Shown: positions 54,501-63,598 of the stretch, piece after piece
Layout: the number at the start of each line of letters is the position of its first letter
Position numbering within the stretch: position 1 is the stretch's first letter
Assembly (NCBI RefSeq): GCF_019697375.1
Contig: NZ_JAHCDI010000004.1
Location: forward strand, 793,324-857,323
Reading direction: 5' to 3'
DNA: 64,000 nt
Origin: Micromonospora tarapacensis
GTDB lineage: Bacteria; Actinomycetota; Actinomycetes; Mycobacteriales; Micromonosporaceae
The notes under the pieces: generated by a model
Told to the model about the DNA's origin: nothing
Seen by the model: the letters and a program-made list of their open reading frames with translations, nothing else
The model's database searches: none
Made by a program: the position numbers and the translations under genes

Positions 54501-57500
54501 TTGCTCACCCAGGGCCGCGCACCCCGCACCGAGTCGGAGCGGGTGCTCTGCGAAATCTTCGCCGAGGTGCTCGGCCTCGACGAGGTCAGCATCGACGACA
54601 GCTTCTTCGACCTGGGCGGGTACTCGCTGCTGGTGGTGCGGCTGGTGAACGCGGTACGCGAGCGGCTCGGTGTGGAGTTGGAGATCCGTACCGTTTTCGA
54701 CGCGCCGACCGTCGGCGGGATGGCCCACCACCTGATGGGCGACAGCACCGCGGAGTCGGATCCGGCAGTCGACGGGCAGCCCGCGCAGGTGGCCGGGGAG
54801 CCGCAGGCGGTGGAGACCGCTGGCACCCCGCTCGACCCCGGCCCGGTGACCGGTCCGGTGACCGAGACGCAGACCACGGTCGCGCCGAAGATCAAGTCGG
54901 TCGCTCGCACGGGAGGCGGGGAGGAGGCAGCTGGCAACGGCCCGGTGCGCACCGGCGACCTTCCCCTCTCCTACGCCCAGCGACGGCTGTGGTTCCTGGC
55001 CCAGATGGAGGGGCCCACCGCCACCTACAACGTGCCGATGGCGCTGCGGTTGACCGGGCCGCTGGATCCGGAGGCGCTGCGAGCCGCACTCGACGACGTG
55101 GTGGCCCGGCACGAGGTGCTGCGGACGGTCTTCCCGTCGGTCGCCGGGGAGCCGACGCAGCGGATCGTCGAGGACGCCCGGGTGCCGTTCGCCCGTCCGG
55201 ACGTCGAGCCGGGGCACCTGCCACGGCACCTCGCCGATGCCGCCGAGACCGTCTTCGACCTCGCCACCGATCTGCCGATCCGGGCGTGGCTGCTGCCCGA
55301 CGGGCCGGACGAGCACGTGTTCATGCTCGTGCTGCACCACATCGCCAGCGACGGTCTCTCCCTGCTGCCGCTGCTGACCGACCTCGGCGTCGCCTACGCG
55401 GCTCACCGCACCGGGCAGGCGCCGGGGTGGTCGCCGCTGCCACTGCAGTACGCCGACCACACCCTGCGCCAACGGGCGCAGCTCGGCGACGTCAGCGACC
55501 CGGACAGCCCGTTGGGCCGCCAGCTCGCCTACTGGAAGCGGACGCTGGCGCAGCTGCCGCCCGCGCTGCCGCTGCCCGCCGACCGGCCCCGCCCCGCGGT
55601 CGCCAGCTACCGGGGCGACCTGTTCACCTTCCCGATCGACGCCGAGCTGCACGCCCGCCTGCTCGACCTGACCCAGCGCCACCGGGTCAGCATGTTCATG
55701 GTCTTCCAGGCCGCGTTCGCCGCGCTACTGACCCGCCTCGGCTCGGGAACGGACATCCCCATCGGCGCGCCCACCGCCGGCCGGTCCGAGGCCGACCTCG
55801 ATGCCCTGGTCGGCTTCTTCGTCAACACCCTGGTGCTCCGGACCGACACCGCAGGGAACCCCACCTTCGGCGAGCTGCTGGCCCGGGTACGTGACACCGA
55901 CCTCGCGGCCTTCGTCCACCAGGACCTGCCGTTCGAACTGCTCGCCGAGGCGCTGAGGCCGCCGCGTAGTGCCGCACACCACCCCCTGTTCCAGGTGGTG
56001 GTGCAGGTCAACAGCGGTGGGGCCGGTGACCTGCCGCCGCTGGGCGACGTCACCGTCACCCCCGAACTGGTCGATCTGTACGTGGCCAAGTTCGACCTGA
56101 TCCTCGGTGCCGAGGAGAGCTACGCCGACGGACGACCGGTCGGCATCCTCGGCTCCTTCGAGTACGCCACGGACCTGTTCGACCAGGACACCGTGCAGCG
56201 GATGGCGTTGCGGCTGGTCCGCCTCCTTGACTCCGTAACCCGTGATCCCGCACAGCCGTTGGGCGCCGTCGACCTGTTCCTCCCCGGGGAACGGGAGCAG
56301 GTCGTCGAGGAGTTCAACCGCTCGGAACACCCGGTCACCGACGCGACCCTGCCCGACCTCTTCGAGGCGCAGGTGGAGCGCAGTCCAGACGCCCTCGCCG
56401 TGCTCGCCGACACGGGTACCGTCAGCTACGCGATGCTGGACGAGACCGCGAACCGGCTCGCCCATCACCTCCTCGCCCACGGGGTCGCGCCCGGAGCGAT
56501 CGTCGCGGTCGCGATACCCCGCCGGATCGAGCTGATGGTCGCCCTCTACGCCGTGCACAAGGCCGGCGCGGCGTACCTGCCGCTGGAGGTCGACCACCCG
56601 GCCGAGCGGCTGCGGTACGCGGTCGGGCACAGCCGCCCGAGCCTCGTCCTGACCACCTGTGACGTGAGCCTGCCCGACCTCGACGTGCCGGTCGTTGTCC
56701 TCGACGATCCGCGGACCCGCTCCGAGTTGGTCAACCGTCCCGCCACCCGTCCGGCGCGTGCCCTGCATCCACGGCACCCCGCATACGTGATCTACACCTC
56801 CGGTTCGACGGGGCAGCCGAAGGCGGTCGTGGTGTCGCACCACGCGATCGTCAACCGGCTCACCTGGATGCAGCACCATCACGCCCTCGACGCCACTGAC
56901 CGGGTACTACAGAAGACGCCGGCAGGTTTCGACGTGTCGGTGCCGGAGTTCTTCGGGCCGCTACAGGTGGGCGCGGCGCTCGTACTCGCCGCGCCGGGGG
57001 AGCAGGCCGACCCGGGACGCCTGGCCGCCCGCATCCGCGACGGCGGGGTCACCGTCGTGCACTTCGTACCGTCGATGCTGCGGGCGTTCCTGGCCGAGCC
57101 CGCCGCGGCGACCTGCACCGGCCTGCGGCGGGTCGTCGCCAGCGGGGAGGAACTTCCGGCTGCGGTACAGCGGCGCTTCCACCAGCTCCTCGACGCGGAA
57201 CTACACAACATGTACGGGCCGACGGAGACGACCGTCGAAGTCAGCGAGTGGCGTTGCCGCCCCGGCGACACCGGGCCGGTGCCGATCGGACGCCCACTGT
57301 GGAACACCCGCTTCCACGTCCTGGACGGCCACCTGAACCCGTTGCCGATCGGTGTTACCGGTGAGCTGTATCTCGCGGGCCGCCAGCTCGCCGACGGCTA
57401 CCAGCGCCAACCGTCGCTGACCGCCGAGCGGTTCCTGCCCGACCCCTACGGCCCGCCAGGTACCCGCATGTACCGCAGTGGTGACCTCGCGCGCTGGCGG

Positions 57501-59717
57501 GCCGACGGCGCATTGGAGTTCCTGGGCCGCGCGGACGACCAGATGAAGATCCGTGGCCTGCGCATCGAACCCCAGGAGGTGGAGGAGGGCCTCGCGCGGC
57601 ACACCGGCGTCGCGTACGCCGCAGTGGCGGCCCGCCCGGCCCCGGACGGCGGCGCTCAACTCGTCGGCTACCTGGTGCCCGACCCGGCCACGGAACCGGT
57701 GCTGCACCGCCTGGCCACGATGCGCGCCGCCGAGTCACTGCCGTGGCAGCAGCTACCCGACGGCACCGTCGTGATGGCGCCGGATCGCGCCACCGCCGAC
57801 TTCCTGCACCGGAAGTTGAACGAGGACGGCCCGACCGCACCGGCAGGCCTGGACCTGCCGCCCGGCGCGTGTGTCTTCGACGTCGGCGCGCACGTCGGTA
57901 TGTTCAGCCTCGCCCTGCACCGTGTGTACCCGGACGCCGTTACGTACGCCTTCGAGCCGGTGCCTGCGCTGCACCGGATGCTGGAGCTCAACACCAGCGT
58001 GTACGGGGTGTCCGCCCGTACCTTCGCCCACGGACTCGGCGAGACCGACGGCGAGGTCGACTTCACGTACTACCCGCACCTGTCGGTGATCTCCGGCCGG
58101 TACGCCGACACCGCGGCCGACGCCCGCATCGTGGCGGCGTACGAGGGGGTGTCGGCGGATGGTCCGGACCGGCGTGAGCTGCGTGACGAGCGGCTGCGGC
58201 CGGAGAAACTCACCGTCGCGCTGCGGGCCCTGTCCCGCGTCATCGACGAGACCGCCGTCTCGCGGATCGATCTACTCAAGGTCGACGTCGGACGCGGCGA
58301 GCTCGACGTGCTGCGCGGGATCCGAGACGAGCACTGGCCGGTGATCCGGCAGGTGCTGGTCGAGACCGACGACGGACGCGTCGACGAGCTCACCGCGCTG
58401 CTGACCCGTCACGGCTTCGCCGTGTGCCGGCACGCGGCCCCCCTGCTCGCGAACACCGGGCTGGTCAGTCTGCACGCGGTACGTCCCGACGACCCGCCGT
58501 CGTCGCGGCAGACCGAGGTCGTGCGTCCCCGGTCGGAGGCGGAGTTCGTCGCCGACGTACGTGACGAGGCCCGCCACGCGCTGCCGGAACATCTCCTGCC
58601 GCAACGCTTCGTCCTGCTCGACCGGTTGCCACTGTCGACGAACGGCAAGCTCGACCGTTCCCGGCTGCCCGACCCCGGCCGGGGCGCGGGGACGGGACGG
58701 GCTCCCCGTAGCCGCGAGGAGGAGATCGCCTGCGACATCGTCGCCGAGCTGCTGCACCTGGACCGGGTCACCATCGACGACAACTTCTTCGACCTGGGCG
58801 GTCACTCGTTGCTGACGGTCCAACTGGTAAACCGGATCGTCGCCGCGACGGGGCGGCAGCTCAGCGTCCGGTCGGTGTTCGTCACCCCGACCGTCGCCGG
58901 GCTGCTCTCCGACGGACCCGAGCGAGGTGGTCTCGACGTCCTGCTGCCGCTGCGGCCCACCGGCAGCCGGGCACCGCTGTTCTGCGTACACCCGTTCACC
59001 GGTCTCAGCTGGGGCTACGCGGGGCTCGCCCAGCACCTGGACCCCGACCGGCCGCTGTACGGCCTCCAGTCGCCCCTGCTCACCGATCCGGACTCGACGG
59101 CACTCGATGTCGCTGCCCTGGCGCAGGAGTATGTCGGGCGGATCCGCTCCGTCGCGCCCCAGGGGCCGTACCACCTGCTGGGCTGGTCGCTCGGCGGGCT
59201 GGTGGCCCAGGAGATCGCGGTGCGACTGCGCGAGCAGGGCGAGCAGGTCGGAGTCCTGGCGCTGCTCGACGCGTACCCGGTGCCGCAGCAGGGCGCGGCT
59301 GCTCAGCCGCCCACCCCGGCCGAGGTGCTCGGCGTGCTCACCGGCGACCCGGAGTTGCGCGGTACCGACCCCGAACTGTCCGCGCTGCCCGGCGACGAGG
59401 AACTCGCCCGGCTGGTACGCGCGGCGAATCCCGCGCTTGCGCAGCTGCGGACCGGTGAGATCGCCGCGCTCGCCCACGCCGCCGCGAGCCACGTCGAGGC
59501 GATGCGTCACCACCTGCCCCGCCGGTACGACGGCGAGGTGCTCCTCTTCGCCGCCACGCAGGGGCGGCCCGAGGACGCGCCCACGGCCGACACCTGGGAA
59601 CCGTACGTCGGCGGGTTGGCCCGGGTCGACGTCGCGGCGAGCCACTGGACGATGACCGACCCCGCGCCGCTGGCGGACATCGCCGAGGTGCTCCGGCAAC
59701 GACTGGGCGAGGCGTGA
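51528..59717 (+). CDS. Two-module NRPS: C-A-PCP-C-A(MT)-PCP-TE
   Basis: About 2,729 residues. C1 has LPLSHLQEHLWFLDRL and HHICVDGW (residue about 175). A1 (about 500-990) has YVLYTAGSTGRPKG and FDLAEGEIF, with Asp at the amino-group-binding position. PCP1 is DLGGYSLL (about 1030). C2 has LPLSYAQRRLWFLAQ and HHIASDGLS (about 1270). A2 (about 1608 on) has IYTSGSTGQPK and FDVSVPEFF. Between MKIRGLRIEPQEVE (about 2005) and LSTNGKLDR (about 2367) an FkbM-like methyltransferase is inserted, with VFDVGAHVGMFSL and LLKVDVGRGELDVLRG. PCP2 is DLGGHSLL (about 2423). TE has GWSLGG (about 2552). It therefore adds two residues, may methylate the second, and releases the product. An N-terminal C domain means it accepts an acyl or peptidyl chain from another carrier. 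Residue identities are not assigned. Confidence 0.92.
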   Translation: MGSFGDRVRSLPADERDKVLRRLAGGLVEPEQDLIRRRAEGSGALPLSHLQEHLWFLDRLTPGTSTYNLGATFRLRGRLDVGALCASLHNLITRHEALRTTVVDQDGMPAQVVHDSGCPVSVVDLSRTPAADRSATAARWAREAAETPFGLGVEPLFRAAVAVLGPQDYLLALTMHHICVDGWSAQILVAELTELYGAAVTGTEPALAVPQMHYPDFAVWQRGRTDDMLTAQLGYWREKLRDLSTLPMPTDFSRPAVPSDRSDSVTTALRGTVVPALRELSRRRGATLFMTLIAAFDAVLSRYTGQDDIVIGTTTTGRHRPQLEQMIGHFVNMVVLRTDLGGNPTFDEVLDRVQQTVLGAWRHQDVPFEKVVAAVRPEREAGRNPLFQVGLQLLPAAASGAPLNLPEVMASMVEAGLDRHPFDLSLTVREEAEALHISADFRTDLFAAPRIERLVGHLCTVLEAVASDSSIVLGDLPILTPIEREQVLEAWQGARRPYLREPVHRQIAAQAVRTPRTVALRHGDVQLTYRELVERAERLAAHLRGRGVGHEDVVAVGLERGIDTVVAFLAVMNAGAAFLPLDLAHPANRLAYQLDDADAKVVISHSGVRDRLPDSTGWQPIWLDLDAAAISAAAEPAAASPVTESSLVYVLYTAGSTGRPKGVLIEHGALSNFVSWMTGVFELGPGDQMLQYAAVNFDLAEGEIFAALTAGATLVLAPERLRSDPGALSDLIAAQGITYLGAPPAVLSLIPPADYPLLRKILVGGEALPGDLVNRWRAPGRRFVNGYGPTEITIGCSYYVCEHREWRGQPPIGRAMPNRFVYVLDRFDQPSPVGVPGEITVGGVGLARGYLNAPELTAARFVPNPFRPGELMYRTGDLGIWSETGHLQFLGRIDTQVKLRGVRIELTEIEACLVSHPDVHRAAVLLRTDLPGGPRLVAYLVPGSRVPAEAELRAHLTRDLPASVVPGSFVVLDELPLTTVGKIDRAALPAPLLTQGRAPRTESERVLCEIFAEVLGLDEVSIDDSFFDLGGYSLLVVRLVNAVRERLGVELEIRTVFDAPTVGGMAHHLMGDSTAESDPAVDGQPAQVAGEPQAVETAGTPLDPGPVTGPVTETQTTVAPKIKSVARTGGGEEAAGNGPVRTGDLPLSYAQRRLWFLAQMEGPTATYNVPMALRLTGPLDPEALRAALDDVVARHEVLRTVFPSVAGEPTQRIVEDARVPFARPDVEPGHLPRHLADAAETVFDLATDLPIRAWLLPDGPDEHVFMLVLHHIASDGLSLLPLLTDLGVAYAAHRTGQAPGWSPLPLQYADHTLRQRAQLGDVSDPDSPLGRQLAYWKRTLAQLPPALPLPADRPRPAVASYRGDLFTFPIDAELHARLLDLTQRHRVSMFMVFQAAFAALLTRLGSGTDIPIGAPTAGRSEADLDALVGFFVNTLVLRTDTAGNPTFGELLARVRDTDLAAFVHQDLPFELLAEALRPPRSAAHHPLFQVVVQVNSGGAGDLPPLGDVTVTPELVDLYVAKFDLILGAEESYADGRPVGILGSFEYATDLFDQDTVQRMALRLVRLLDSVTRDPAQPLGAVDLFLPGEREQVVEEFNRSEHPVTDATLPDLFEAQVERSPDALAVLADTGTVSYAMLDETANRLAHHLLAHGVAPGAIVAVAIPRRIELMVALYAVHKAGAAYLPLEVDHPAERLRYAVGHSRPSLVLTTCDVSLPDLDVPVVVLDDPRTRSELVNRPATRPARALHPRHPAYVIYTSGSTGQPKAVVVSHHAIVNRLTWMQHHHALDATDRVLQKTPAGFDVSVPEFFGPLQVGAALVLAAPGEQADPGRLAARIRDGGVTVVHFVPSMLRAFLAEPAAATCTGLRRVVASGEELPAAVQRRFHQLLDAELHNMYGPTETTVEVSEWRCRPGDTGPVPIGRPLWNTRFHVLDGHLNPLPIGVTGELYLAGRQLADGYQRQPSLTAERFLPDPYGPPGTRMYRSGDLARWRADGALEFLGRADDQMKIRGLRIEPQEVEEGLARHTGVAYAAVAARPAPDGGAQLVGYLVPDPATEPVLHRLATMRAAESLPWQQLPDGTVVMAPDRATADFLHRKLNEDGPTAPAGLDLPPGACVFDVGAHVGMFSLALHRVYPDAVTYAFEPVPALHRMLELNTSVYGVSARTFAHGLGETDGEVDFTYYPHLSVISGRYADTAADARIVAAYEGVSADGPDRRELRDERLRPEKLTVALRALSRVIDETAVSRIDLLKVDVGRGELDVLRGIRDEHWPVIRQVLVETDDGRVDELTALLTRHGFAVCRHAAPLLANTGLVSLHAVRPDDPPSSRQTEVVRPRSEAEFVADVRDEARHALPEHLLPQRFVLLDRLPLSTNGKLDRSRLPDPGRGAGTGRAPRSREEEIACDIVAELLHLDRVTIDDNFFDLGGHSLLTVQLVNRIVAATGRQLSVRSVFVTPTVAGLLSDGPERGGLDVLLPLRPTGSRAPLFCVHPFTGLSWGYAGLAQHLDPDRPLYGLQSPLLTDPDSTALDVAALAQEYVGRIRSVAPQGPYHLLGWSLGGLVAQEIAVRLREQGEQVGVLALLDAYPVPQQGAAAQPPTPAEVLGVLTGDPELRGTDPELSALPGDEELARLVRAANPALAQLRTGEIAALAHAAASHVEAMRHHLPRRYDGEVLLFAATQGRPEDAPTADTWEPYVGGLARVDVAASHWTMTDPAPLADIAEVLRQRLGEA

Positions 59718-59737
59718 CCGACGATCGCACCCGCCTT

Positions 59738-59768
59738 CGTCCCGAGCGGCAGTCGACCGCTCGGGACG
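59738..59768. terminator. Hairpin terminator between convergent genes
   Basis: CGTCCCGAGCGG and CCGCTCGGGACG are perfect 12-base arms around a seven-base loop, between the NRPS stop and the convergent hotdog gene. Confidence 0.7.
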
Positions 59769-59808
59769 ATGGCCCGTCAAACTCGGATCGGATCGGCGGT
59801 TCGCGCGG

Positions 59809-60213
59809 TCAGCTCGGCGGGGGTACCACCACGGTGGCTTCGGCGGTGACCGCGACGACGGCAGGGTCCAGCGGACGTGCCGCGGTGACGCCCCGGTCGG
59901 GCTCGGCCCGGCAGAGCACCGAGCAGACGAGCGCGACGGTACGGGACCGGGTGCGGACCCGGGTCACCGTGGCGGAGAACTCGACCACGTCGCCGGCGCG
60001 GATCGGGGCGTGGAACTCGACGGCCCGGTAGCCGGCGAGCAGCCCCTCGTCGCCGTCGGTGCGGATGGCGAGTTCGGTGACCGCGTCACCGAACCCGGCC
60101 AGCGCGTACGCGCCGTTGACGAGGTCGCCGGCGTAGCGGACGTCGGACCGGGAGACGTACCGTCGGTGCACCACCTGCACGCCGAGTCGGGGATCGGTGT
60201 CGGAGGTGCTCAC
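59809..60213 (-). CDS. Hotdog-fold 3-aminobutyryl-CoA ammonia-lyase-like protein
   Basis: A 134-residue hotdog protein. The run RYAGDLVNGAYALAGFGDAV, then TELAIRTDGDEGLLAGYRAV and EFHAPIRAGDVVEFSATVTR, closely follows the Kal family. Kal reversibly removes ammonia from L-3-aminobutyryl-CoA. In this cluster, where substrates sit on carrier proteins, it could add or remove ammonia on an acyl carrier thioester, giving a beta-amino acid or an enoyl unit. That role is inference. GTG start overlaps the stop of the upstream carrier gene (GTGA). Confidence 0.75.
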   Translation of the reverse strand: MSTSDTDPRLGVQVVHRRYVSRSDVRYAGDLVNGAYALAGFGDAVTELAIRTDGDEGLLAGYRAVEFHAPIRAGDVVEFSATVTRVRTRSRTVALVCSVLCRAEPDRGVTAARPLDPAVVAVTAEATVVVPPPS

Positions 60214-60485
60214 CGCGGTTCGCCTCCCGTGGTCTCGCCGTGCAGCTGCGCCACCACCAGGCGGGTCAGCAGGCCGCTGGTGGGCTGCTGGAAGAACGCG
60301 GCGGCGTCCACCTCGACCTGGAAGACCCGGTTGGTGCGGTTCACCAACCGGATCAGGGTGAGGCTGTCTGAGCCCAGCTCGAACAGGTTCGCCGCGGGGT
60401 CTATCTCGTGTCCGGGCAGGACGGCGGCGAGGACCTCGTCGCGCAGGACGGCGGCGACCGGCTCGTGCAGCGGGTCGGCGGTCAT
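60210..60485 (-). CDS. Free-standing carrier protein (PCP/ACP)
   Basis: A 91-residue carrier protein. The phosphopantetheine Ser is in LFELGSDSLTLIRLVNRTNR, and the C-terminal helix runs PTSGLLTRLVVAQLHGE. It starts at ATG 60485, four bases before the end of the upstream C-A*-PCP gene, and overlaps the hotdog gene. Stand-alone carriers in NRPS clusters usually hold a building block while it is modified, here perhaps by the adjacent lyase-like protein or the dehydrogenase. Confidence 0.88.
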   Translation of the reverse strand: MTADPLHEPVAAVLRDEVLAAVLPGHEIDPAANLFELGSDSLTLIRLVNRTNRVFQVEVDAAAFFQQPTSGLLTRLVVAQLHGETTGGEPR

Positions 60486-63147
60486 GCCGGTTCTCCGGCC
60501 AGGCCGAGCTCGGCGACGAGCTGGGCCTGTTGTGCCACGGTCGGATGCTCCAGCAGCTCGATCAGCGGCACGGAGCCGTCGAGCACCTCGGCCAGCCGGG
60601 CTGAGAGCTGCTGCAGCATCAGAGAGTGCCCGCCCAGGTCGAAGAAGTTGTCGTCGGCGTACGCGGGCGCCCGGCCGAGCAGCTGGGTCCAGACGTCGGC
60701 GATGACCTGCTCGGTGGGGCCGGACGGGGGACGGGCGTGGGACCGGCCGCCGGTGGCGGGTGCGGGCAGCGCGGCCCGGTCGACGCATCCGTCCGGGGTG
60801 TACGGGAGGTCGGGCACCACGGTCAGCCCCGGTACGGCGAAGCCCGGCAGCCGCTGCTCGAGCTGCTGCCGTGGCTGCGCCGTGTCGGCCGTGCCGTCCA
60901 GCACCAGATACGCGTGCAAGCTTCCGTCCGGTGTGGTGACCGTCGTGGCGTTGCGTACCCCGGGGAGTTGGACGAGCAAATCGGTGATCTCGCTCGGGTG
61001 CAGTGGTACCCCGCGCAGGACGGTCCGGTCGGTGGCCGGGCCGGCGAGTTCGACGGTGCCGTCCGCGCGCAGCCGCGCGTGCCAGCCGGTCGGCTCGTCC
61101 GGATCCGGGCCGTCGACGGCGCCCAGGTGCAGTGTGCCGAAGGCGCCCTGCGGCAGGGGACGGCCCGACGGGTGCGCCGTCCACGCGCGCAGGGGGCGAG
61201 CGGGCGCCCAGCGGCAACCCGTTCCCGGCCGACCGACAGTCGGCCCAACGTCGCCAGGCCGCCGCCCGGCCGTAGGCAGCCGTACCAGACCAGGTCGGCT
61301 CGGGCGACGAGACGCTCGGCGGCGGCCCGGTGCAGGTCGCCGACGGCCAGCAGGGCACAGCCCTCCGGGGCCCGCCAACCGGCGGGCAGCCGGGCCAGCA
61401 GCGGCGTGGTCGCGCTGACGTGACTCGGTCGCAGCCGGTCGATCAGCGCGGCGAAATCGGCGCCGTCGCCAACGGCGCGGATCAGTTCGGCGCCGGTGGC
61501 ATCGGCCAGCGCGGCGTCGACGTCGGCCAGCGCACTGCCGTGCGGCGCGGTGCTCAGCAGCCGACTGACGGGCCCGACGAGGGCGGCGGCGGCCGGGATC
61601 GTCGCGAGGTGAGGATCGTCGTCGAGGGTACCGGTTTCCGTGGCGGTGCCCGTTGACGCGGTGGAGGACGATGCCGCCTCGCCCCCGGCACCGGGGGGCA
61701 CCGGTAGTGCGACGACCGGGGTGTCGACGCCGGTGACGACCTCGTTGACCAGCGCCCAGAACTGCCCGGCGAGCGTGACGACAGTCGACTCGTCGAAGAT
61801 GTCGTCGTTGTACGGCCACTGCGCGCCGAGCCGTACCCCGTGCAGGACGTTGATGCCGAGGTCGTACTCGGTGCCCTCGGAGCGCAGGGGGAACGGCTCT
61901 CCGCGCAGGCCTGCGGGGGCCAGCGGCAGCCCCGGACCGGCGTCCGCCAGGTACGAGTAGGAGACCTGGTACAGCGGTGGCACGCCGGCCTCGCGGACCG
62001 GGTTGACGTCCTGCACCACCCGCTCGTACGGCAGCTCCTGCCGGGCGTACGCGGCCAGGGCGTGGATGTGCTCGCGGGCGATGACCTGCCGTGCCGTGTC
62101 GGTGTCGTGCACCTGTGAGCGCAGCGGCAGCACGTTGACGAAGTAGCCGATGAGGTGTTCGGTCTCCGGGTGGGCCCGCTCGCTCTTGGGCACCCCGATG
62201 ACGATGTCCTCCTGGTCGCTGTACTGCCACAGCAGGATGCGGTAGCAGGCGAGCAGCAGGACCGAGGGCGTGGTACGCAGCGCGCGTGCTGCCTCGTACA
62301 CCCGGTCGCCCAGCCCTTCGGGTGCGGTGTCGTAGTAGAACCGTCCGGAGCCCTCGTGGCGGGCCGGGCGGGGCCGGTCGGTGGGGATGGCCAGCTTGTG
62401 CGGCGCGTCGGCCAGGTGCCGCTGCCAGTAGTCGAGTAGCCCGGCCAGCCGGTCCCCGCTGAGGCGCTCGCGTTGCCAGACCGCGAAGTCGACGAACTGG
62501 ATCGGGAGGGTGGGCAGGGGTGGCGCGCTGCCGTACGCGGCGGCCTCGTACCGGTTCCACAGGTCGCGGAGCAGGATCGCCCGTGACGGCATGTCGGCGA
62601 CGGCCACGTGCTGGTTCACGACGAGGACGTGGTCGTCGTCGGCGAGCCGGTAGACGCGTACCCGCAGTGGGGGTTGCGTCGCGAGGTCGAAACCGGCGAG
62701 CGCGTCGGCGCTGGCCCGTTCCGTGTAGGCGGCGGGGTCGGTGCCGGTGAGGTCGACCAGGTCGAAGTCCACGGTGCTCACCGGCAGGATCCGTTGCGCC
62801 GGCGCCCCGTTCACGATCGTGACGACGGTGCGCAGCGAGTCGTGTCGGGCGGCGAGGTCGGCGCAGGCGTTGCGGAGCGCGGCCACGTCCAGCGGTCCAT
62901 GCAGGCGGCTGGCGGTGGGGAAGGCGAAGATGTCGCGGCGTTGGTAGAGCTGTTCGAGATACCAGAGCCGTTCCTGCGCGTACGACAGGGGAGCGGGCGT
63001 GTCGGGATCGGCGCGCCGGGCCAGCGGTGCGTTCGTACGCGGCGGTTCGGCGCGGGCGCGGAGCACCCGCTCCAGCGCCCTGCGCCGGTCGGCGGGCAGG
63101 TGATCGAGTCGCCGCTGGAGCGCTTCCGTCTCGGACTCCGTGGTCAT
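60482..63147 (-). CDS. NRPS-like protein C-A*-PCP, with one frameshift
   Basis: The first frame (63147 to about 61200) holds a condensation domain: LSYAQERLWYLEQLYQRRDI, then VVNQHVAVADMPSRAILLRD at the active site, where HHxxxDG is degraded (QHVAVAD). The following region lacks adenylation cores A1-A5; it starts late, with DVDAALADATGAEL and LLAVGDLHRAAAERLV. After one lost base near 61200 the other frame resumes with GTLHLGAVDGPDPDEPTGWH, LRGVPLHPSEITDLLVQLPG and YTPDGCVDRAALP, then a PCP (NFFDLGGHSLMLQQLSARLA). So A* is only the C-terminal subdomain side and cannot bind ATP normally. Length about 887 residues. It may act as a tether or protein-protein platform. Confidence 0.8.
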
Positions 63148-63184
63148 GCGTCGCCTCCCCGGTCTCAGCCTTGACTCACGATAT

Positions 63185-63196
63185 AACTCTAGTCAA
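63185..63196 (+). promoter_or_regulatory. Operator-like motif AACTCTAGTCAA
   Basis: Contains the 11-mer ACTCTAGTCAA, identical to the one in the NRPS promoter at 51479-51489. It lies in the 79-base gap between the divergent C-A*-PCP and carrier genes. A TTGACT at 63172 may be a -35 element. Confidence 0.6.
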
Positions 63197-63226
63197 TAGT
63201 TTAGTTGTTGCTCGGTCGATCAGGGG

Positions 63227-63598
63227 GTGCGAGTGGACACCGAAATCCGGTCCGGCGGCGCCGAAGACGATCAGGTCCTGCACCGGTTGCGCGACGAGTG
63301 CTACGGCGTCGTGCTCCCCGGCGTACCGGTCCGTGCCGACGACGACCTGTTCGAGATCGGCGGCGACAGCGTCATGCTGATCCGGCTGGTCGCCATGGCC
63401 CAGCTCACCTTCGGCGTCGAGATCGACGCCCTGCGCTACTTCCAGAGCCCCACGCTCGCCACGCTCGCCACCGAGGTGCGGCGAGGACTGACCCCGCCGA
63501 CCGTCGACGAGCAGCTCCTCGACGACGTGCTGGCCCGGGTGGAGTCGATGACCGACGACGAGGTGCAGCGCCTGCTCGACGGGGCGGGACCACGATGA
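63227..63598 (+). CDS. Free-standing carrier protein (PCP)
   Basis: A 123-residue carrier with the Ser in LFEIGGDSVMLIRLVAMAQL and YFQSPTLATLATEVRRGL, plus a 35-residue acidic C-terminal tail (SMTDDEVQRLLDG) resembling a docking helix. GTG at 63227 or 63233 can start it; AGGGGG lies just upstream. Its stop overlaps the SDR start (ATGA), so the two proteins are made together and the dehydrogenase may act on a substrate held by this carrier. Confidence 0.88.
   Translation: MRVDTEIRSGGAEDDQVLHRLRDECYGVVLPGVPVRADDDLFEIGGDSVMLIRLVAMAQLTFGVEIDALRYFQSPTLATLATEVRRGLTPPTVDEQLLDDVLARVESMTDDEVQRLLDGAGPR

Noticed and set aside
51555..55682. A 1,375-codon open frame on the minus strand opposite the NRPS gene
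   Set aside because: Very long antisense frames are common in GC-rich genes. Its composition is Gly/Arg/Gln/His-rich with no domain, and the plus strand encodes clear NRPS domains.
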